A program made the position numbers and the translations under genes. Below the pieces are notes generated by a model. The model was not told the origin of the DNA. It did no database searches and was given only the letters and a program-made list of their open reading frames with translations. A DNA stretch of 64,000 bases from Laccaria trichodermophora (lineage: Eukaryota; Basidiomycota; Agaricomycetes; Agaricales; Hydnangiaceae). The number at the start of each line of letters is the position of its first letter. Position 1 is the stretch's first letter. This document shows positions 47,006 through 60,881 of this stretch, one piece after another. The stretch is from contig JACTVC010000007.1 in NCBI GenBank assembly GCA_018417955.1, forward strand, positions 496,001 through 560,000, read 5' to 3'.

Positions 47006-48113
47006 TCAGGAGTTTGACAAGAGAATAGCTGCACTTGCAAGTTGTCTCCTGACGTCGTGATAATCTACATCATGGGCTAGGATGGTGGTCGTAGGGCATT
47101 CAAATACCATGTAAACGAAACTCACTGTCTTCCACTTCTCCCCAGCGCTCTATCTGACTATTGACTTCGACTTGTGCGGCAAGGGCAGCTTTCTCCACTG
47201 ACAGATGATTCTTGACGAGGGCGAGAGCAATAATGAGCGACTTTGTGGTGTATGTGGCACGTTCTAAGGCTGTTCGACGATGGGTTGAAACTGGTCGTTT
47301 GCAGCTTGAAGTACTTGTTTCTTACCAGCTATCTCCCACTTATCAAGCGATTCCAAAACCTTCTCCACGATTTTTTTCGTCTCTTCTGGTTGTGGAACGG
47401 AAAGAATAGAGCCTGAGATGTTGAGTTGAATTCCAAAGGTTTCCCGAGCCCAACTTAGCAACGGCTCCCAATGCTCTGTCTGCAGTTTTTCAAGCGGTTC
47501 AGGATAGTTATTGAAGAAACTAAGAGTGTTCTTCAGCCGCTATTGCAAGGAGGCAGCTATTTCGCACGAACCATATAGTATCTGTATCCAGATATGCTAC
47601 GAGCGCTTTGCGAACTTCTTGACGTGTGCTCTCATGTTCCAGTTCGTCAACCGCTCTTGAAGCGATGGAAGTCTACACTTCAATCGTAAAAATGCGCATA
47701 AACATTTCAGCAGAACTGACCATTGGTAGCGCATGCGGTTTCAGAAGCGTTTCCTGGTTGTCCCATTCAGCAGCAATGACGGACGCTAAGAGAGTCTTGT
47801 TTGCTGGGAGTAACAAGGTGTTACCCGAAGGAGTTTTGAGTGCTCGCCCGTCTAGCGTGATAGCGAGCGCATCTCCCTGAGTGGATACACCGACAGTACT
47901 CCAGAAGCGCTTCTTGGTAGCTTCCGCACCTGTCTCAAGCGTGGTTATTATTGAACAGATATAAAAGTCGGTGGACATACGGTTGGTTTCTGAGATGGGA
48001 GGTCCGTCAAAGGCCGCTGTTGACTGAAAACGTGAAGGCAGAAGACGAGAGTTTAGTTGTGAGCGACGTGCGATTGCTGGAACTCTACGAGGTCCCAGTT
48101 TCTTCACAAACAT
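47006..48113 (-). CDS. ATP12: Mitochondrial F1-ATPase assembly factor Atp12
   Basis: Starts 'MFVKKLGPRRVPAIARRSQL', an Arg-rich mitochondrial presequence. The conserved block follows: 'KKRFWSTVGVSTQGDALAIT', 'LDGRALKTPSGNTLLLP', 'AAEWDNQETLLKPHALPM'. After an intron comes 'TSIASRAVDELEHESTRQEV' and 'YLDTDTI', then 'HWEPLLSWARETFGIQL', 'SLIIALALVKNHLSVEKAAL' and the tail 'HDVDYHDVRRQLASAAILL'. Atp12 binds the alpha subunit of F1 and prevents aggregation before ATP synthase assembly. It is divergent from MSH3 with 123 bp between the start codons. Confidence 0.9.
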
Positions 48114-48236
48114 CGAAGCTTGCGTCAGAAAAACTGCAGGTCACCATCACGTGGCTGCTGTCACTTTCACGAGTCGAAATTGCGACAGCACAAGCGCTTG
48201 GCTTGTTTCAATTTGGTGCTTTACTTCATTCTACAT
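48114..48236. promoter_or_regulatory. Compact divergent promoter ATP12/MSH3
   Basis: Only 123 bp separate the two start codons, so both promoters must share this stretch or reach into the neighbour's first exon. No TATA box is evident. Confidence 0.5.
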
Positions 48237-51200
48237 ATGACTTCTCAAAGTACACTCTCACACTTCTTTCAACGTCATACTTCAGATAAAACGCCGAATA
48301 AGCGCCCAGCATCGCCCATAGACCTGACAGTTAGCGACGATGACGGGTCAGTGCAACGAAAGAAAGCTAGGACTACTACTGTGGAGGGGACTTCAAATCT
48401 GAGAACCACTGAAGATTGGTGTTTTTCCCCAGAGAAGCCAAGGAAAATAGTCTCGCCCACACCGGCGCAGAGGCAGAGACGCGAGAAATTCAAGATGAAA
48501 CTTTTACAGGACAATAGCAGCTCCTTGTGGAAAAGTTCACAGACCCCTCAGACGGAGCCAGTCCGGATTGATTTGGAGGAGAACAGCCTGGCTTCAGAAG
48601 AAGACTCATGTGACGGCGCCTTCCAGAAACTAACGGAAATATTTCTACATAAGAGCAAAGGCAAGAGCAAGGCGACTGCTCCCCCAAAACGCACCAAGAA
48701 GCATGTGGAAATTGGGCCAAGCGGACAAGCTTACACCCCTCTGGAGCTGCAGGTGAGGGCGTCTCAATATTTTGATTGATTTCTGACAGAGCTGTAGGTT
48801 CGACAACTCAAAAAAGAGAATGCCGGTACTGTGCTTATGGTTGAAGTTGGCTATAAGTACAAATTTTTCGGTGACGATGCTAAGGTGAGGATCTAAATAT
48901 CAACTTTTCTACGGGGATGACGCTCACCGTGCTCTACAGGTGGCTGCCAAGGAGCTAGGTATGGTAGCTTTTAACGATCGAAATTTCGTCGTAGCCTCCA
49001 TTCCCACACATCGACGCGATGTTCATTTGAAAAAGTAATATCCATGGCTTTGTCCTTTTGAAGCAATTGACCATTTTTGAAAAGATTGTTGGCAAAGGGT
49101 TACAGAGTTGGACTCGTACAACAAATTGAAACTGCAGCTCTCAAAAAAATTGGTGACAACAGAAATGCCCCCTTCGACCGCAAATTGACCCATTTATACA
49201 CTGCGGCGACGTAAGGTTCTTTTGCTGAGCCTACTGTTCCTCACTCATTGCTCTCCAGTTACGTAGATGTGTTAGATTCCGTGGATGACTTGGAAAAATA
49301 TTCACCCTCGCAATTCATGTGTCTAATAGAAGAGAAGAAGCCCAATAATCCTTCCATGGTTTCCATAGCCATGATTTCGATCTGCACTAGCACAGGGGAC
49401 GTTGTTTGGGACGAATTTGATGGTGAGGGGCATTAAATCATGTCCAAATCTACACAAGACCCATATTTTTTAGATACAATCATGAGAATAGAACTTGAGG
49501 TTTGCCACCATTCTCAACAGCTTGAGCTGAATATTAACAACGAATTTAAGACAAGGCTGGGTCACATCCGGCCATCGGAACTTCTCTTACCACGAAAGGG
49601 CTTATCAGAGCCCACTTCGAAAATGCTCTTTCAAATCGCTGGGTATTTGAACTCATCGAGTTAATTGTCATGTCTTACCTTGTCTTCTGTTTAGGACGTC
49701 TGCAGTTGGATCCCCAATTCGTATTGAGCATTTTCCTGAGATAATGCCATACGAGGACGCGTTTTCGAAAATTTCCGGTTTTTATACAGACAAAACAAAA
49801 ACAGGTGTAGCCTCAGAGAGCTTTACATCCGGTATAATCTTGTTCTTCCTCTTTTTTTCCTCCCGTGCCAATTTCTTGGAACAGGCAAGCTTCTGGCGGA
49901 GTCTATTGGCTTGCCCAAGCGCGTCATCACTGCTCTCGCTCACACAATTAAATATCTGTCTGCCTTTGGTCTTGCAGATGCTCTATTGGAGACCAAGTTT
50001 TTCAACAAATTTACGACTCGAGCTCATATGTTACTGGCCGCCAATACTCTAGCTAACCTGGAAATTTATTGCAATGACACTGATAAAAGTACACACGGTT
50101 CTTTGTTGTGGATTCTGGATCGAACTAAAACCAAATTCGGTGCAAGATTACTCCGGGACTGGGTCGGTAGACCACTCATTGACAAACGGTACAATCGCTG
50201 CATAGACCTGCGAAAACACTTGCTAATATTTTTAACAGTGTTCTTCAGGACCGTGTCGATGCCGTCGAAGAGCTCAAAGGGAGTACCTCGGAGAAATTGG
50301 TAACTCTTCGTCAAGTTCTGAGGCGACTCCCCGATCTTGCGAGGGGTTTGTGCAGAATTCAATATGGTCAGGTTCGTGCTCCTTTGCCCAAATTCTACCA
50401 CGCCGACCGTCGTTCACCATAGTGTACACCTCAAGAGTTGGCTGTTCTCCTTACCGCATTCAGTAAAATCGCGCAAGCTTTTGATGAGACCAAGACAGCG
50501 GAAGACGTTGGCTTTAATTCTCGGCTACTCAATGACATCATCTTTTCACTTCCTAAGCTTCGCCAACCGATGAAGGACCTACTTGATACAGTTAATATCA
50601 GCATGGCCGCTGAGGGCAAGAAGGAGGCCATGTGGGTGGATAACGAAAAGCACCCAAATATTGCTAACGCTGAAATGGTTTGTTACCTATGTATCCATTG
50701 TCACGAAAGAATTAACCACAATTTCAGGCAATCATAGCAATTGAAGTTGGGCTCCAGGACGAGCTCAAAAGAAGTATGTCGTTCAAGGATCTTATTGTGT
50801 GTCGCAGTTTCAAGTGGAGCAGTCCGCAAACTACTTAGATTTCCATCTCTTACGTGGTCTTCCCACCTCGACGACGAGGTAACGAATTCAAACCCGTTTT
50901 GTATAGGTTGACCGAACCTGTTACAGTATCTTGTAGAAGTCAAGAACAAGGACAATAGACCAATACCGGACGAATGGACTCTCCACTCCAAGTTGGTCGT
51001 AACGCCACCTATCCTGCACGAGACTAATAAGTACGCTTGAAGGACCAAAACCCATGCCCGTTATCAACCGCCCGAGGTCAGAGCAATGCTAGAGGAACGT
51101 GCTCAGTACAAAGAAATGCTCCAGGTAACCGTCATTTCTTCGAAAGAGGTTTATGTGTAATGCTGTTTGATCAAAGGTGGAGGCAAACGAGGCATTTCAA

Positions 51201-52441
51201 ACTTTTTTGAAAGAAATTTCTCAAAACTGCTATGCCCCGCTGCGAGACGCCGTCAACAAGTTGGCCATAGCAGATTGTTTGCTCAGTTTTGCGCAAGTCG
51301 CTCTCCAAGAGAATTATGTTCGTCCCGAGTACCTGGATGACAACACCCTCGAAATTGTGGACGGGCGCCATCCCATGGTAGAGGCATTAAGAGCTCACCC
51401 TTACGTTCCAAATTCAGTAACGATGACTAGTGAACGTTCCCTAAGTAAGATCATTACTGGACCGAACATGGGCGGGTAGGACATTTTTTGTATGACTGAC
51501 GTCGGCTGATCTTTTATCACAGAAAGAGCTCGAGTGTAAGGATGATTGCCTTAATTGTAATTATGGCGCAAATTGGATGCTACGTACCAGCATCATCGGT
51601 CAAGCTTGGACTCGTCGATTCGATTCTCACACGAATGGGAGGCAAGTAATATCATGCACCGTCGAACGTAGAATTGAAATTTCAACAGCTTCTGATGACA
51701 TTGCGAGGGGACATTCAACATTCATGGTTGAGATGTCTGAGACGAGCGAGATTTTGCACTCGGCCACCAACAAGAGTCTTGTCATTTTAGACGAACTCGG
51801 TCGGGGCACTTCCACGTTTGATGGAGTGAGTTATCGGCATTGCGCTCTACAAATCACCTCGCTCATTTGACGTGTAGATGGCAATAGCACATGCCGTGTT
51901 GGAATTTTTAGTCAAGACGACAAAGTGCAAGACACTTTTCATTACTCACTATCCTGCCGTCGCCTCTAGTCTAGAAAATAAGTACCCTTCTGACGTGCAG
52001 AATCTTCATATGGGGTATGAAGCTGATACCCGTGTCGACGGTACCCGCGATATCACGTTCACATACCGATTGAAAACAGGGATGGCATCTGGTAGGTGCT
52101 GGATATGCTTTCGGTGGTCACAACGATAGATACCTTTTCAAAATAGAATCGTTTGGCATCGAGTGTGGTCGTCTGGCCGGCTTGGATCGCTCGATACTCT
52201 CAATAGCGGCAGAGCGTTCATCCCAGATGCGACAAGAAGTAGAAGGACGGATTCGGAAAAACAAGTAAGCCGCAAACTTCTACTGAAGTCCTCATCAGCG
52301 ACATCGACTGACTTATGTATGAGCAGAGCCCAGAAATCTGCACGTTTGATAAGTCACGCTCTTACAGGCACTAGCCTTGAAGCAGTTGCGATCGTGGAGG
52401 AGCTTGGAACATTGTCAGAGTCCATATCCAGTCCTTCCTAG
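48237..52441 (+). CDS. MSH3: DNA mismatch repair protein MSH3
   Basis: The N-terminus '[14 protein letters not shown]' has the PCNA-binding pattern QxxLxxFF typical of MSH3 and MSH6. The MutS mismatch-binding domain follows ('[15 protein letters not shown]', '[19 protein letters not shown]', '[18 protein letters not shown]'). The core has '[12 protein letters not shown]'-like sequence near 49560 and the lever/clamp region. The ATPase has Walker A 'GPNMGG|KSSS' split by an intron, '[16 protein letters not shown]' (Walker B) and 'LFITHYPAV'. It ends '[20 protein letters not shown]' and a short tail. With MSH2 it forms MutS-beta, which repairs insertion-deletion loops. One intron (donor at 51642) starts GCAAGT. 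Many exons; not every boundary was fixed. Confidence 0.9.
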
Positions 52442-52461
52442 GAAAAGGGGGGAATTACAAT

Positions 52462-55400
52462 CTATGCAACTTTTGCTTTTTTACGCTTAGCTTTTTTCGG
52501 ACTACTATGTTTATCCTTAATCTCTTCAGCGACCTCGTCAGCCTTCCGTTTTGACTGCAAGGGTTTGGTTTTTGATTCGACCACGTTTTGAGAGGCACGG
52601 GCTATTTGCTCGCACATCTTCTGAAGAGCGGGTGATGTGCTAAAGCGAGAAGCACCTATCTTCTCTTGCAGTGCTTTCCAGGATTTGGGCTTCCAAATAT
52701 CCTCCATCTCCTGGGGAGCAAATCGCTGAGTTTGCCGAACACCGACGAGTCCAAGCTTTAAGAGCTCTTTCATCTGAGGCGCCGTCAAGTCTGTACTTCC
52801 AGAGCATGCATCCGTCGCTGTGTCGATCAAAAGTTTCCGTAGCAACGGTAAGAACTCCAACGCCTCCTTCTCGTGTTCAGCCTAGTTTGCATATGACTTC
52901 AGACAGATTGAGGGGGAAAAGATTAAACTACGCACCATCACAGGCACTAGACGTTGAAGCAATTGCAAAACCTGGGATTGTCGGTACGCATTCACTGCTT
53001 TACTTGCCAGATCCAGCAAGTCAGTGCGTAGTGTCCAGCTTTGCGCTGGAAAACGTTGGAAGAATTCGTTGAAGTAAGTAGCATTGAGATGGGAATTTTT
53101 TCGGGTAACGAAATCGACCAAGGATTCTCGATACATATCGATCACCGATTTCTCGTCGTCCAAGTTGATGAGGATCTTCGAAACATAGAGACTCGACTGG
53201 CTGAGAATCCCCAGGAAATCCGACGAGGCCGTTTTACGAGCTCGATTGTGCATATTACCGGCGATGACGCGGACCTCTCCCAAGTCTGCCTGCGAAGGCG
53301 TTTCTTTCGCTTTACCAATTCTCGTCCGAAGAATCCCCTTTGCTTTGTCAGATAGTTGTCGCTCATCTTGACCGGTTCCAGCAATGAGCTCCACAAGAGG
53401 GGAAATCAAACGCAAGATAAGTGGACTTGACGACTGCTTTTTTATGAAAATATCCACGAGGTCGAGAACACGGTTTTTGAAATGGGTTGCTTCCCGCTGA
53501 GCATCAACATCTACAGCAGAAAAGGATGGGTAAAACGGTTTCAAAAGAGTCAAAGAAATTATTTACCCCTTGTTTTCCTCTCGCCAGCGGCTGACCGGAA
53601 GACTTGGGCAAGCTGTTCATCAATTGCCATCATCTGGTCGTCATCCATGAGCTCTTCGTCATCGTCATCGTCTGTGTCTCCCGTGGGGGGTTCAATTCCA
53701 TTTATCCGAAGAGCTTCTTCTACTTTAGCTCGTATTTGCGCGTCAACTTCCTCGTCGTTGCTGTCGTCGCCCGCATCGGCATCAACGTCCGACTCATCGG
53801 ACGAGCTTTCTTGCTCGGAGTCAACATCTCCATCTTCGTCTTCATCATCCTGGTCCTCAGCAAGTTTCGCTGGATCGCGTCTTTCGAGTTGCTAGTGAAT
53901 TTAACGTTGGTCGGCTTGAGGCAAAGGGAGAAGAAGACTAACCGTGACAATCAAATCAATCGTCGTCCCCTTGACAGACCCTGATAGCAATGCAAAAACT
54001 TGATTGCTAACGGATCGCATGTAAGCCGTTGACTTTTCAAGGTATCCGATGATTGTGTCCACAAGAATGTCGATAGGTTCGAATGCAGTATCCTCCGGTT
54101 CTACCAGGTCTTCAGTAACCTTCTTCGCCTTCTTACTTGTATTCTGCTTTGGAAACATTCGGGAAGCACTTTCAATACATGACTGTAAAAGGGACGTTGA
54201 ATAAGGTCGAATAAAGGAAAGCAAGATCGAATAACCTCGAAGCTCTCAAGATCAAGATTTCCCTCTTCCGCTAAGCAATAGTTCTGTAGCGTGATAGCTA
54301 AAAGAAGTAGCTCAGCCCCTTTCGCCGTTTCTTGTTGCCTCTCGTTGACCTATACCGAGTCGTACTTCAAAACAGACGCAGAATGGTAATGATTGAAACC
54401 AACCGCTCTCAATGTTTCAATAACCTCCCTGGCTCTGACACGGAGTTGTTGCTCATCTTCATCCGCTTCAGCGAGAGAAGAAACGTGCTTGGAGTCATTC
54501 TCCAGTCGCTGGATGGTTTCCAAAACTTTCGCCACCCAGAATTTGCCATCTGATGCTACAGCTGAGGCTTTGGTTACCTTGTCGCCTAGCTTTCCTTTCA
54601 ACAATATTCATGTATTGAACCAAGTGGTCGCGTACATGTTTTAACAACAGTCGTTTGGGCATTCAAATTACTGAGGCTGGTCAGAAGCTTGCTACGGCAT
54701 TGTTGGCGGTGCTCCTCGGAAAAAGCGGGCTTTGGTATCGAGCGCAACTACAACCACAGATGTTTAAAAAAACAATCGCTCAAATGTAACAAAAAACTCA
54801 CAGCTTGAATCGGGCTCTTGGAAGATTTCTTTTTGACCACAAAGAGGCCATGGAGCGCAAGCCAGTCAAGAATCGACTGTACCCATTCGTCCTCTTTGGG
54901 TAACCGACCATTTTGAATCAGAGCACCTAACTGGTCTATAATCCACGTTCGACGAGCGTTCGTTGTTGCGATGTTCAGGCTATGACAAAATTAGCAGAGA
55001 GTATCATAATAAGAGGTATTACACGACGTACTCTCCGTCCAACTCGTCAGTTTGAGTTAAAATGTAGTCGATGTATTTCTTGATGCCCTGAGCATCGAGG
55101 CTTGCCAATACCGACTCCACGGTCTTCGTTTTCGTAATTTTATCAAACTGTTGGTTTCCATTGACACCAGTCAGTTGTAAGATGAGGGCGAACCCGAGCT
55201 GAGGCTTGTCCTGGACGAATGCCTGAACTTCTTTCACCTATAGCAACGATGGAATTAGAGCTGATAACCGACGAGGCCAGCTAGCTCACGGTTTGCAGTG
55301 CGATTTTATGCAAGTATCTGTCCTGCTTAGATAGATGGTTAATCCAGGAGCGCATGAAATTCTTCGTGAACAACATTGGCATGCTGTCTTCGTTCACGCG

Positions 55401-56646
55401 TTTCAATGCTTTTTGGAAGACCCGGAAACCCCAGTATTTACGCTGCGGCGATGACGTCGAGGAAAACAACGATTCTACGAAAACATTTAGCTTTGCGAAC
55501 ACAGGCACCTCAATGGCAACTAACCATCAACGACGACGCGATAGAATTCTTGGAAAGATCCCCGACTTGGCTTCCCATTCGGACCGGGCAGTAATTGATC
55601 GAAGATGATATCCCAAACAAAATGTAACTCAGGTTTCCATGAACCACTGGGAGCTTTGGTAGAATCTTTTTCCCCATCCTCGTCGGTGGTCGATCCCTGC
55701 CAATGTCAAAGTTTATTACAGAGCGAGATGAGCAATGGAGGGTAACATGCAGACCTTCAATATCCTAGAGAGAGCCTGTAGATTGGCGGAACTGAATAAA
55801 TCTGAATTTTTGAACGGAGGTGAGAAGAGGTCATTCCACTTCCGATGCGAGGCCAAATCTTGTAATTTGAGAGCCAACGCAACTTTTTCTGGTGACCATA
55901 TTTTATTGTCTACAAACAGTTGTTTGAGGGTTGATTCAATGGCCTCATTTTTCCAGGACACTTCCGACTCTTCTATGGCATCGACGGCAAGTTTAATGGT
56001 AAACCAGGCACTCTCTCGCAGCCATGATTTCTTTTCCCCAAGCATGAGGAGCTGCGTAAGAACTTCTTCATAGCTCGACAATGTCGAAGGTAGTGTTGCT
56101 GAAGAAGCGGAGGTCGAAAGAGGATCGGTCCTTACAAGGAGGCCTGACTGAACGATGGACATGATCCCAAATAACCGAGCGAAAAGAACGTCTCGTTCTT
56201 CTTGTCCAGTCATTGATCCCTGGAACTTGCTACTATCCATGACGATGTTTAATATCTGAGCGCAAGTAACCGTGTTAATCCTTGAGAGAAGCTATAGAAT
56301 TGGACGTATAAGCTTCAATGAAACAGAAGAATAAACGGGGGCACACCTCTGTCAAGGCAACTGCGAAACCCAGTCTACTGCTTTCCCGGGGGCTCGCCAA
56401 CCCCCTCACGAGCCTTCGTATTGAATAAGAAACATCTTGAGCATTCAACACATCAAGTCCATCTGATTTTAGAACGCCATCCTCGTCGCCCTCCTCGTCG
56501 TCCGAGCCAGAAGTACCAGATATAGGCTGAGGAACGAACTGAGCTTGAAACTGCTCCAAGGCTCCTATAAGTTTTACAGACGCATCTAAGCGCTCCTTCT
56601 TCGACGCTTCCGAAAGATGCCAAAAGAGCGGCAGCGTTGTCGTCAT
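52462..56646 (-). CDS. POL5: DNA polymerase phi / rDNA-associated Pol5 (MYBBP1A family)
   Basis: Starts 'MTTTLPLFWHLSEASKKERL', the typical opening of the family, then 'LVRGLASPRESSRLGFAVAL' and 'FARLFGIMSIVQSGLL', with HEAT-like helical repeats throughout and 'YWGFRVFQKALKRV'. A long acidic Asp/Glu-rich segment (encoded near 53900-53640) precedes 'DDDQMMAIDEQLAQVF'. The C-terminus is Lys-rich and probably nucleolar ('KKAKRKKAKVA'). Pol5 promotes rRNA synthesis and is no longer regarded as a replicative polymerase. The stop is 20 bp from the MSH3 stop. Exon limits are partly resolved; the whole gene is interrupted by many short introns. Confidence 0.88.
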
Positions 56647-56931
56647 TTTGTTGAGTATCGAGCTCGATTGTCGAGGTCAACTTTTTTTGATCGAGAGTGT
56701 ATGGCTATTTGGTTTCAATGTTGTCGTCAACTAGCCCCACACAAACACGACGCGTGAACGCCAATATTAGCCTTAGCGCGCGAGGCATTGCTTTGTAGTC
56801 CTCGATAGGACACAGCCATGAAATGAGGGATTATCTACAACTAAATGCTTTTGAGCAATAGGACTCAATGAAGTGACGATAAGTAAAGAAGAAAGCATCC
56901 AGCCAACAACCATCATAAATAAGATAGACTT

Positions 56932-57737
56932 CTAATCCAAGTGCATCCAATGTCCTTTGACGCCAAGTCGGCACTTTTCGCAATCTGACCGAGGACCCAT
57001 GGTAAATCGAGGTTTTCTCTGACTCTGAGGTAGTTGTACGAAGGAAGACTCGGGTGATATCGACATCGGCGCCGGGCTGGGTGGAGGTGGTGGAGTTGAC
57101 ACGGGTTCAGGAAGAGCGTCTGCAGAGTAAGCAGAAGTGATATTGATACTATGCGCGTATGTCAGCTTAGACGCGCTAGACAAGGCACTGTGTTGGCCTG
57201 AGGTCGATGAGGCTTGGTCGGCAGAAGGTGGAGTTAATCTCGAACGTGTAGCCAAACCCTGCATCGAAGGTCTATCGAAGTTCTCATCCATAGTCGCATC
57301 ATGATCTATAGCCTGTAGAAAGTGCTCAGCCGTCGTTTTAGCAAGTGAGACAAAAAAACACGCACCATGTCAATGTCCGCCACTGACTCCGACCTCTCCT
57401 CATCAATACCCCTGCCAGCGAAAGCACCACACGCCGGACTAGCAATGGCCAGGTCTCCTGTCTGCCGAACCCAACCCCAATCTTCCGAAGTTTCCCGACT
57501 GCTACTAGCTGCTCGGTATCCGGGGCCGGCGCGTCCTGAAAGGCCAGTCGCCAATGAAAGCCTTTTCTACAGGTCAAAATGAGCCACTTCGCGTACACAA
57601 GAAGAGAGAAAGAGACGCACAGAGGGTCGATCTATAGGACTGCTTGGTTCCGGAGAACGGGCTCTCTTTCCGGAATATTGGCGCATACTTCGAAAAGAGG
57701 GAGAGTGAGGCCCGGGAGAGTGGATGTCGACATCCAT
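56932..57737 (-). CDS. Unknown basidiomycete protein with CxxC-containing tail, 232 aa
   Basis: Exons 57737-57621, 57566-57366 and 57312-56932 give 233 codons. The start is 'MDVDIHSPGPHSPSF', followed by a Ser/Pro-rich body. The conserved-looking end 'RFTMGPRSDCEKCRLGVKGH' contains a CxxC pair and a His that could bind metal, but only three ligands are visible. No family is recognised. Confidence 0.65.
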
Positions 57738-58025
57738 ATGAATCATGATTGAAATATTTATAAAGGCTGAAGTGAGGGTCCTTTGCCTAAGATGTGGGGA
57801 ACATGTGGCCGGTTGTGTAAGGGAAGACAAAGAGCTGTGATGAGAGTGTGACCATTGCCTTGAAAATCATATCTTTTTACATAACTACATAATACATGCA
57901 CAGCTGGATTTGGTTGCAGGACACTATTTACGAGCAGTCGTGTTGAGCATCAATCTACCAGATCTATAGTTGACGACTACGGAAATCCAAGGGATTTTTG
58001 CTTGCATCAAAGTCGTTGGTATCGA

Positions 58026-60881
58026 TCAACCTTGCATGTTGAGCCCGCCTCTTGGCAGCCGGGGTTCACTCTCAACGTACTCTTCGCCAGTCTCGGCGCG
58101 CAACATGTCGTTCAACCACGCCCCGTTGGGCTTGATCTTGATGCCGCGATGGTACATGACTGCGAGATACAACCAGGCGGCGGCATTACCGACGGTCGAC
58201 ACCTCGTCAGAAACGTGGGTTCGCGCGTATTGGCTCACTCTGCGGTACAATTCTTCGTCGGTGTAGAGGTTGTAGAGATGGTCGGCGACAGCTGTGGTGT
58301 CACCAGGGGTAGTGAGGTATCCAGACTTTCCGTCCACAATCTGCAGAGGAATGCCCCCAGTGCGGCAGGCGATGACAGGTTTACCGGCATGTAGGGCTTC
58401 AGAGACCTTGACCTCGAAACCTTCACGAGTGGACAATTGAAGGGCGATCCTGGAGTTGGCCATCAAGGCGTTAAGCACTGTTGAGCTTCGTGAGCAATGT
58501 GTTCAAAAATCAAAGGTTGCGAACGAACATTGATCGCTGGGAGGAAGCCTCATGACAACGATGTCCTTGGAGAATTTGACGTAAGGTTCCGAGGCGAGGA
58601 GTTGCATTACTTGATCGTAGATGATGCTGGCATCGGGATCATCAACGGCACCATGACCACAAATCAGTAGTTGAGGATGTTCTTCCTCCGTCAGCTCAGG
58701 AGACTTTTTATCAAGAAGAAGGCGGAATTTGTAGTAGGAATCAATGACGTCGGGAATACCTAAAATAGGACGGTCATCATGGGAGATGAAGGTAGAAAGA
58801 GGGGGAAAGTACCTTTGGCTGGATCAAAGCGAGCAATTTGGATGATGTAATTACGTTCTGGCCATCTGAGCTCGTTCATCCTTTCCTTGGTGCAAAGATT
58901 CCTAAACTCTCCCATGTAGAACTGCGAGTCCCTACCAATATACATTAGCTCGCTGCAAGCGCCGAACAGGAAATATCTCACCATGGATCGAGTTCCTTGT
59001 TGAGGCCATCGACCCTATGCACACCGTTTTAAAAATGTTTGAGAGTTCAGAGGCAACTTCTTACCAGTCAGTGGCAGCACCCAGGAGCGCAAGTTTCTCG
59101 GTAGGTACATCGCTCGGGACAAACTTGCTGACAGGGTGACCTTAAAAGGTGAGAACAGATAAGACGCTCAGCAACGCGGTGATAGACTCAAAGACTCACT
59201 GATGAAGAGATCAGCCAACTGAATATTATTCCAAAGGTATTTCCAGACTTCCTCCTGAGGAGAACCTGGAATGTGAACGAGATCGCTACGGATCTCGATA
59301 TGGGATCGATAGACAATGGGCAACTCAGGACGGATCTTCTTGATAAGAGGAATGAGGCCGGGCATCTGGGGGTCATCTGATTAACCCGGGGTAAGCATAG
59401 AGTTTTCTGAGGGGTTTGCGGGGGAATTTACCGATGAATGCGATGTCAACACCGCCCGGCGCAAGGGGTCCACCTTCTGAGGTCCAGCGAAGACCGTTTT
59501 TGAGAATCCAGGCATCAAAGCCGTCCTTGGCTTCTTGAGTGAGACGAAGATCTGGTGCGGCGACACCTTGCAGGATGTTGTGGTTGTTCTTCGTCGTCCT
59601 GAAGACACTTGGCGAGGGGTTCGGAACATACCTAATCAATTCAATGATTGAACAACGTGGTCGAAGGAAGCGATTGAAGCGCACCAGGCAGCGTCTACAT
59701 CCAAAGCAGACAAAAATCTGATCAACGCGTGACGCATCTGTTAATGGAGAATAAGACGAAGAATTATATAGAGGATTGAAACATACGAGAGCGACTCCGC
59801 CTGAATAGACAGTATCAGCCAAAGTAGAAATAATTTGAAAGAAGTTCCACGTACCTCCTTGCGGAGTAGAAGAAAAGAAGCCGATTTTCACTTTCTTCTC
59901 GCGAAGCTCATCGGCCAATTTGACGACCGCGTTCCAAGTCCTATGATGCTGTTGGAGGTGTTCGTGAGAATGAAGGTGTATGATCTTACCTGGGGCCCAC
60001 GGTAGCTTTGTAGACATCGATGTCGTCAATAAGGTGGATTTTACCACCGGCGTCCACCGTAACCTGGTTGCGGGGCCCAATGCTGAGTCTGGGGTTGTTC
60101 CCGGGACCGAAGTGCATCAGGCACTTTCTGGCTGCTGAATCCGCCTGCTCGTCAAGAGTACGGGGTATGGGGAGACGGCCAGAGACATCTGCTTGCAATC
60201 CAGACATCGCCCTCAAATGATCAGAATCTACGTAAACGGTGGGAGTCTCTGTGCCGGAGGCGACGTAGGAACCGGTCGTAGAGGAGATCCTGTGCTTGAC
60301 GTTGGGACGCGTAGCAGAATCAGTGTGGAATGGTTTGATGTTGAAGACAATGGGAACGATATCCATGTCCAGCCAGAGTCGGGTACATAAATTGGGAGAC
60401 TGATTATTTATCGCGTCAAAAAAAAAATCGATCTAACTGTGGAACCAGTCGTACCTCTTTGAGGAGCGAAACGGTGACACCTGCACCCAGAAATTTGCAA
60501 AGATGCTCGATGGAGAATTTACGGAGTGTCTGAAGAACATATTGCTCGATCTCCTTGGAGTTTTTCTCGGGATTGCCCTTCACATAGGGAAGGGTCAAAG
60601 ACGCGAAGTCAGTGCTGTAGACTGAATCATGGATGGAGACCGCGATCTCGTATTCGGTATTGTTGTTGATTACGCTGCCGGCGACAGCTGCCCACATGGG
60701 CTAGAAACCCCACAGTATGATGAGCGATCATGATCGCGATGAGATAATACATGAAAGTTACCGTCAAGCTTGCGTATGTGGAGGGAATGTTGGGCTTCTG
60801 CTTTGCGTCAACACTGGAAGAGAGGCGACGCCTAACAGCGACGGATGGGACCGATTCAAAGGGGAAAGAAAGATGGGCCAT
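58026..60881 (-). CDS. Trehalose phosphorylase, configuration-retaining (GT4 type)
   Basis: Starts 'MAHLSFPFESVPSVAVRRRL' and ends 'PRLPRGGLNMQG'. Conserved blocks: 'NTEYEIAVSIHDSVY', 'CTRLWLDMDIVPIVFNIKPF', 'RTLDEQADSAARKCLMHFGP', 'VKIGFFSSTPQGG', 'NNHNILQGVAAPDL', 'GLIPLIKKIRPELPIVYRSH', 'DLFISHP', 'IIQIARFDPAKGIPD' and the retaining-glycosyltransferase EX7E motif in 'EGFEVKVSEALHAGKPVIA'. The enzyme (EC 2.4.1.231) reversibly converts trehalose and phosphate to glucose and alpha-glucose-1-phosphate in the cytosol; it is characteristic of mushrooms such as Grifola and Pleurotus. Many introns; an alternative ATG lies at 60908. Confidence 0.93.

Noticed and set aside
53482..53984. Ser-rich plus-strand frames
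   Set aside because: Antisense of the acidic Asp/Glu segment of POL5.
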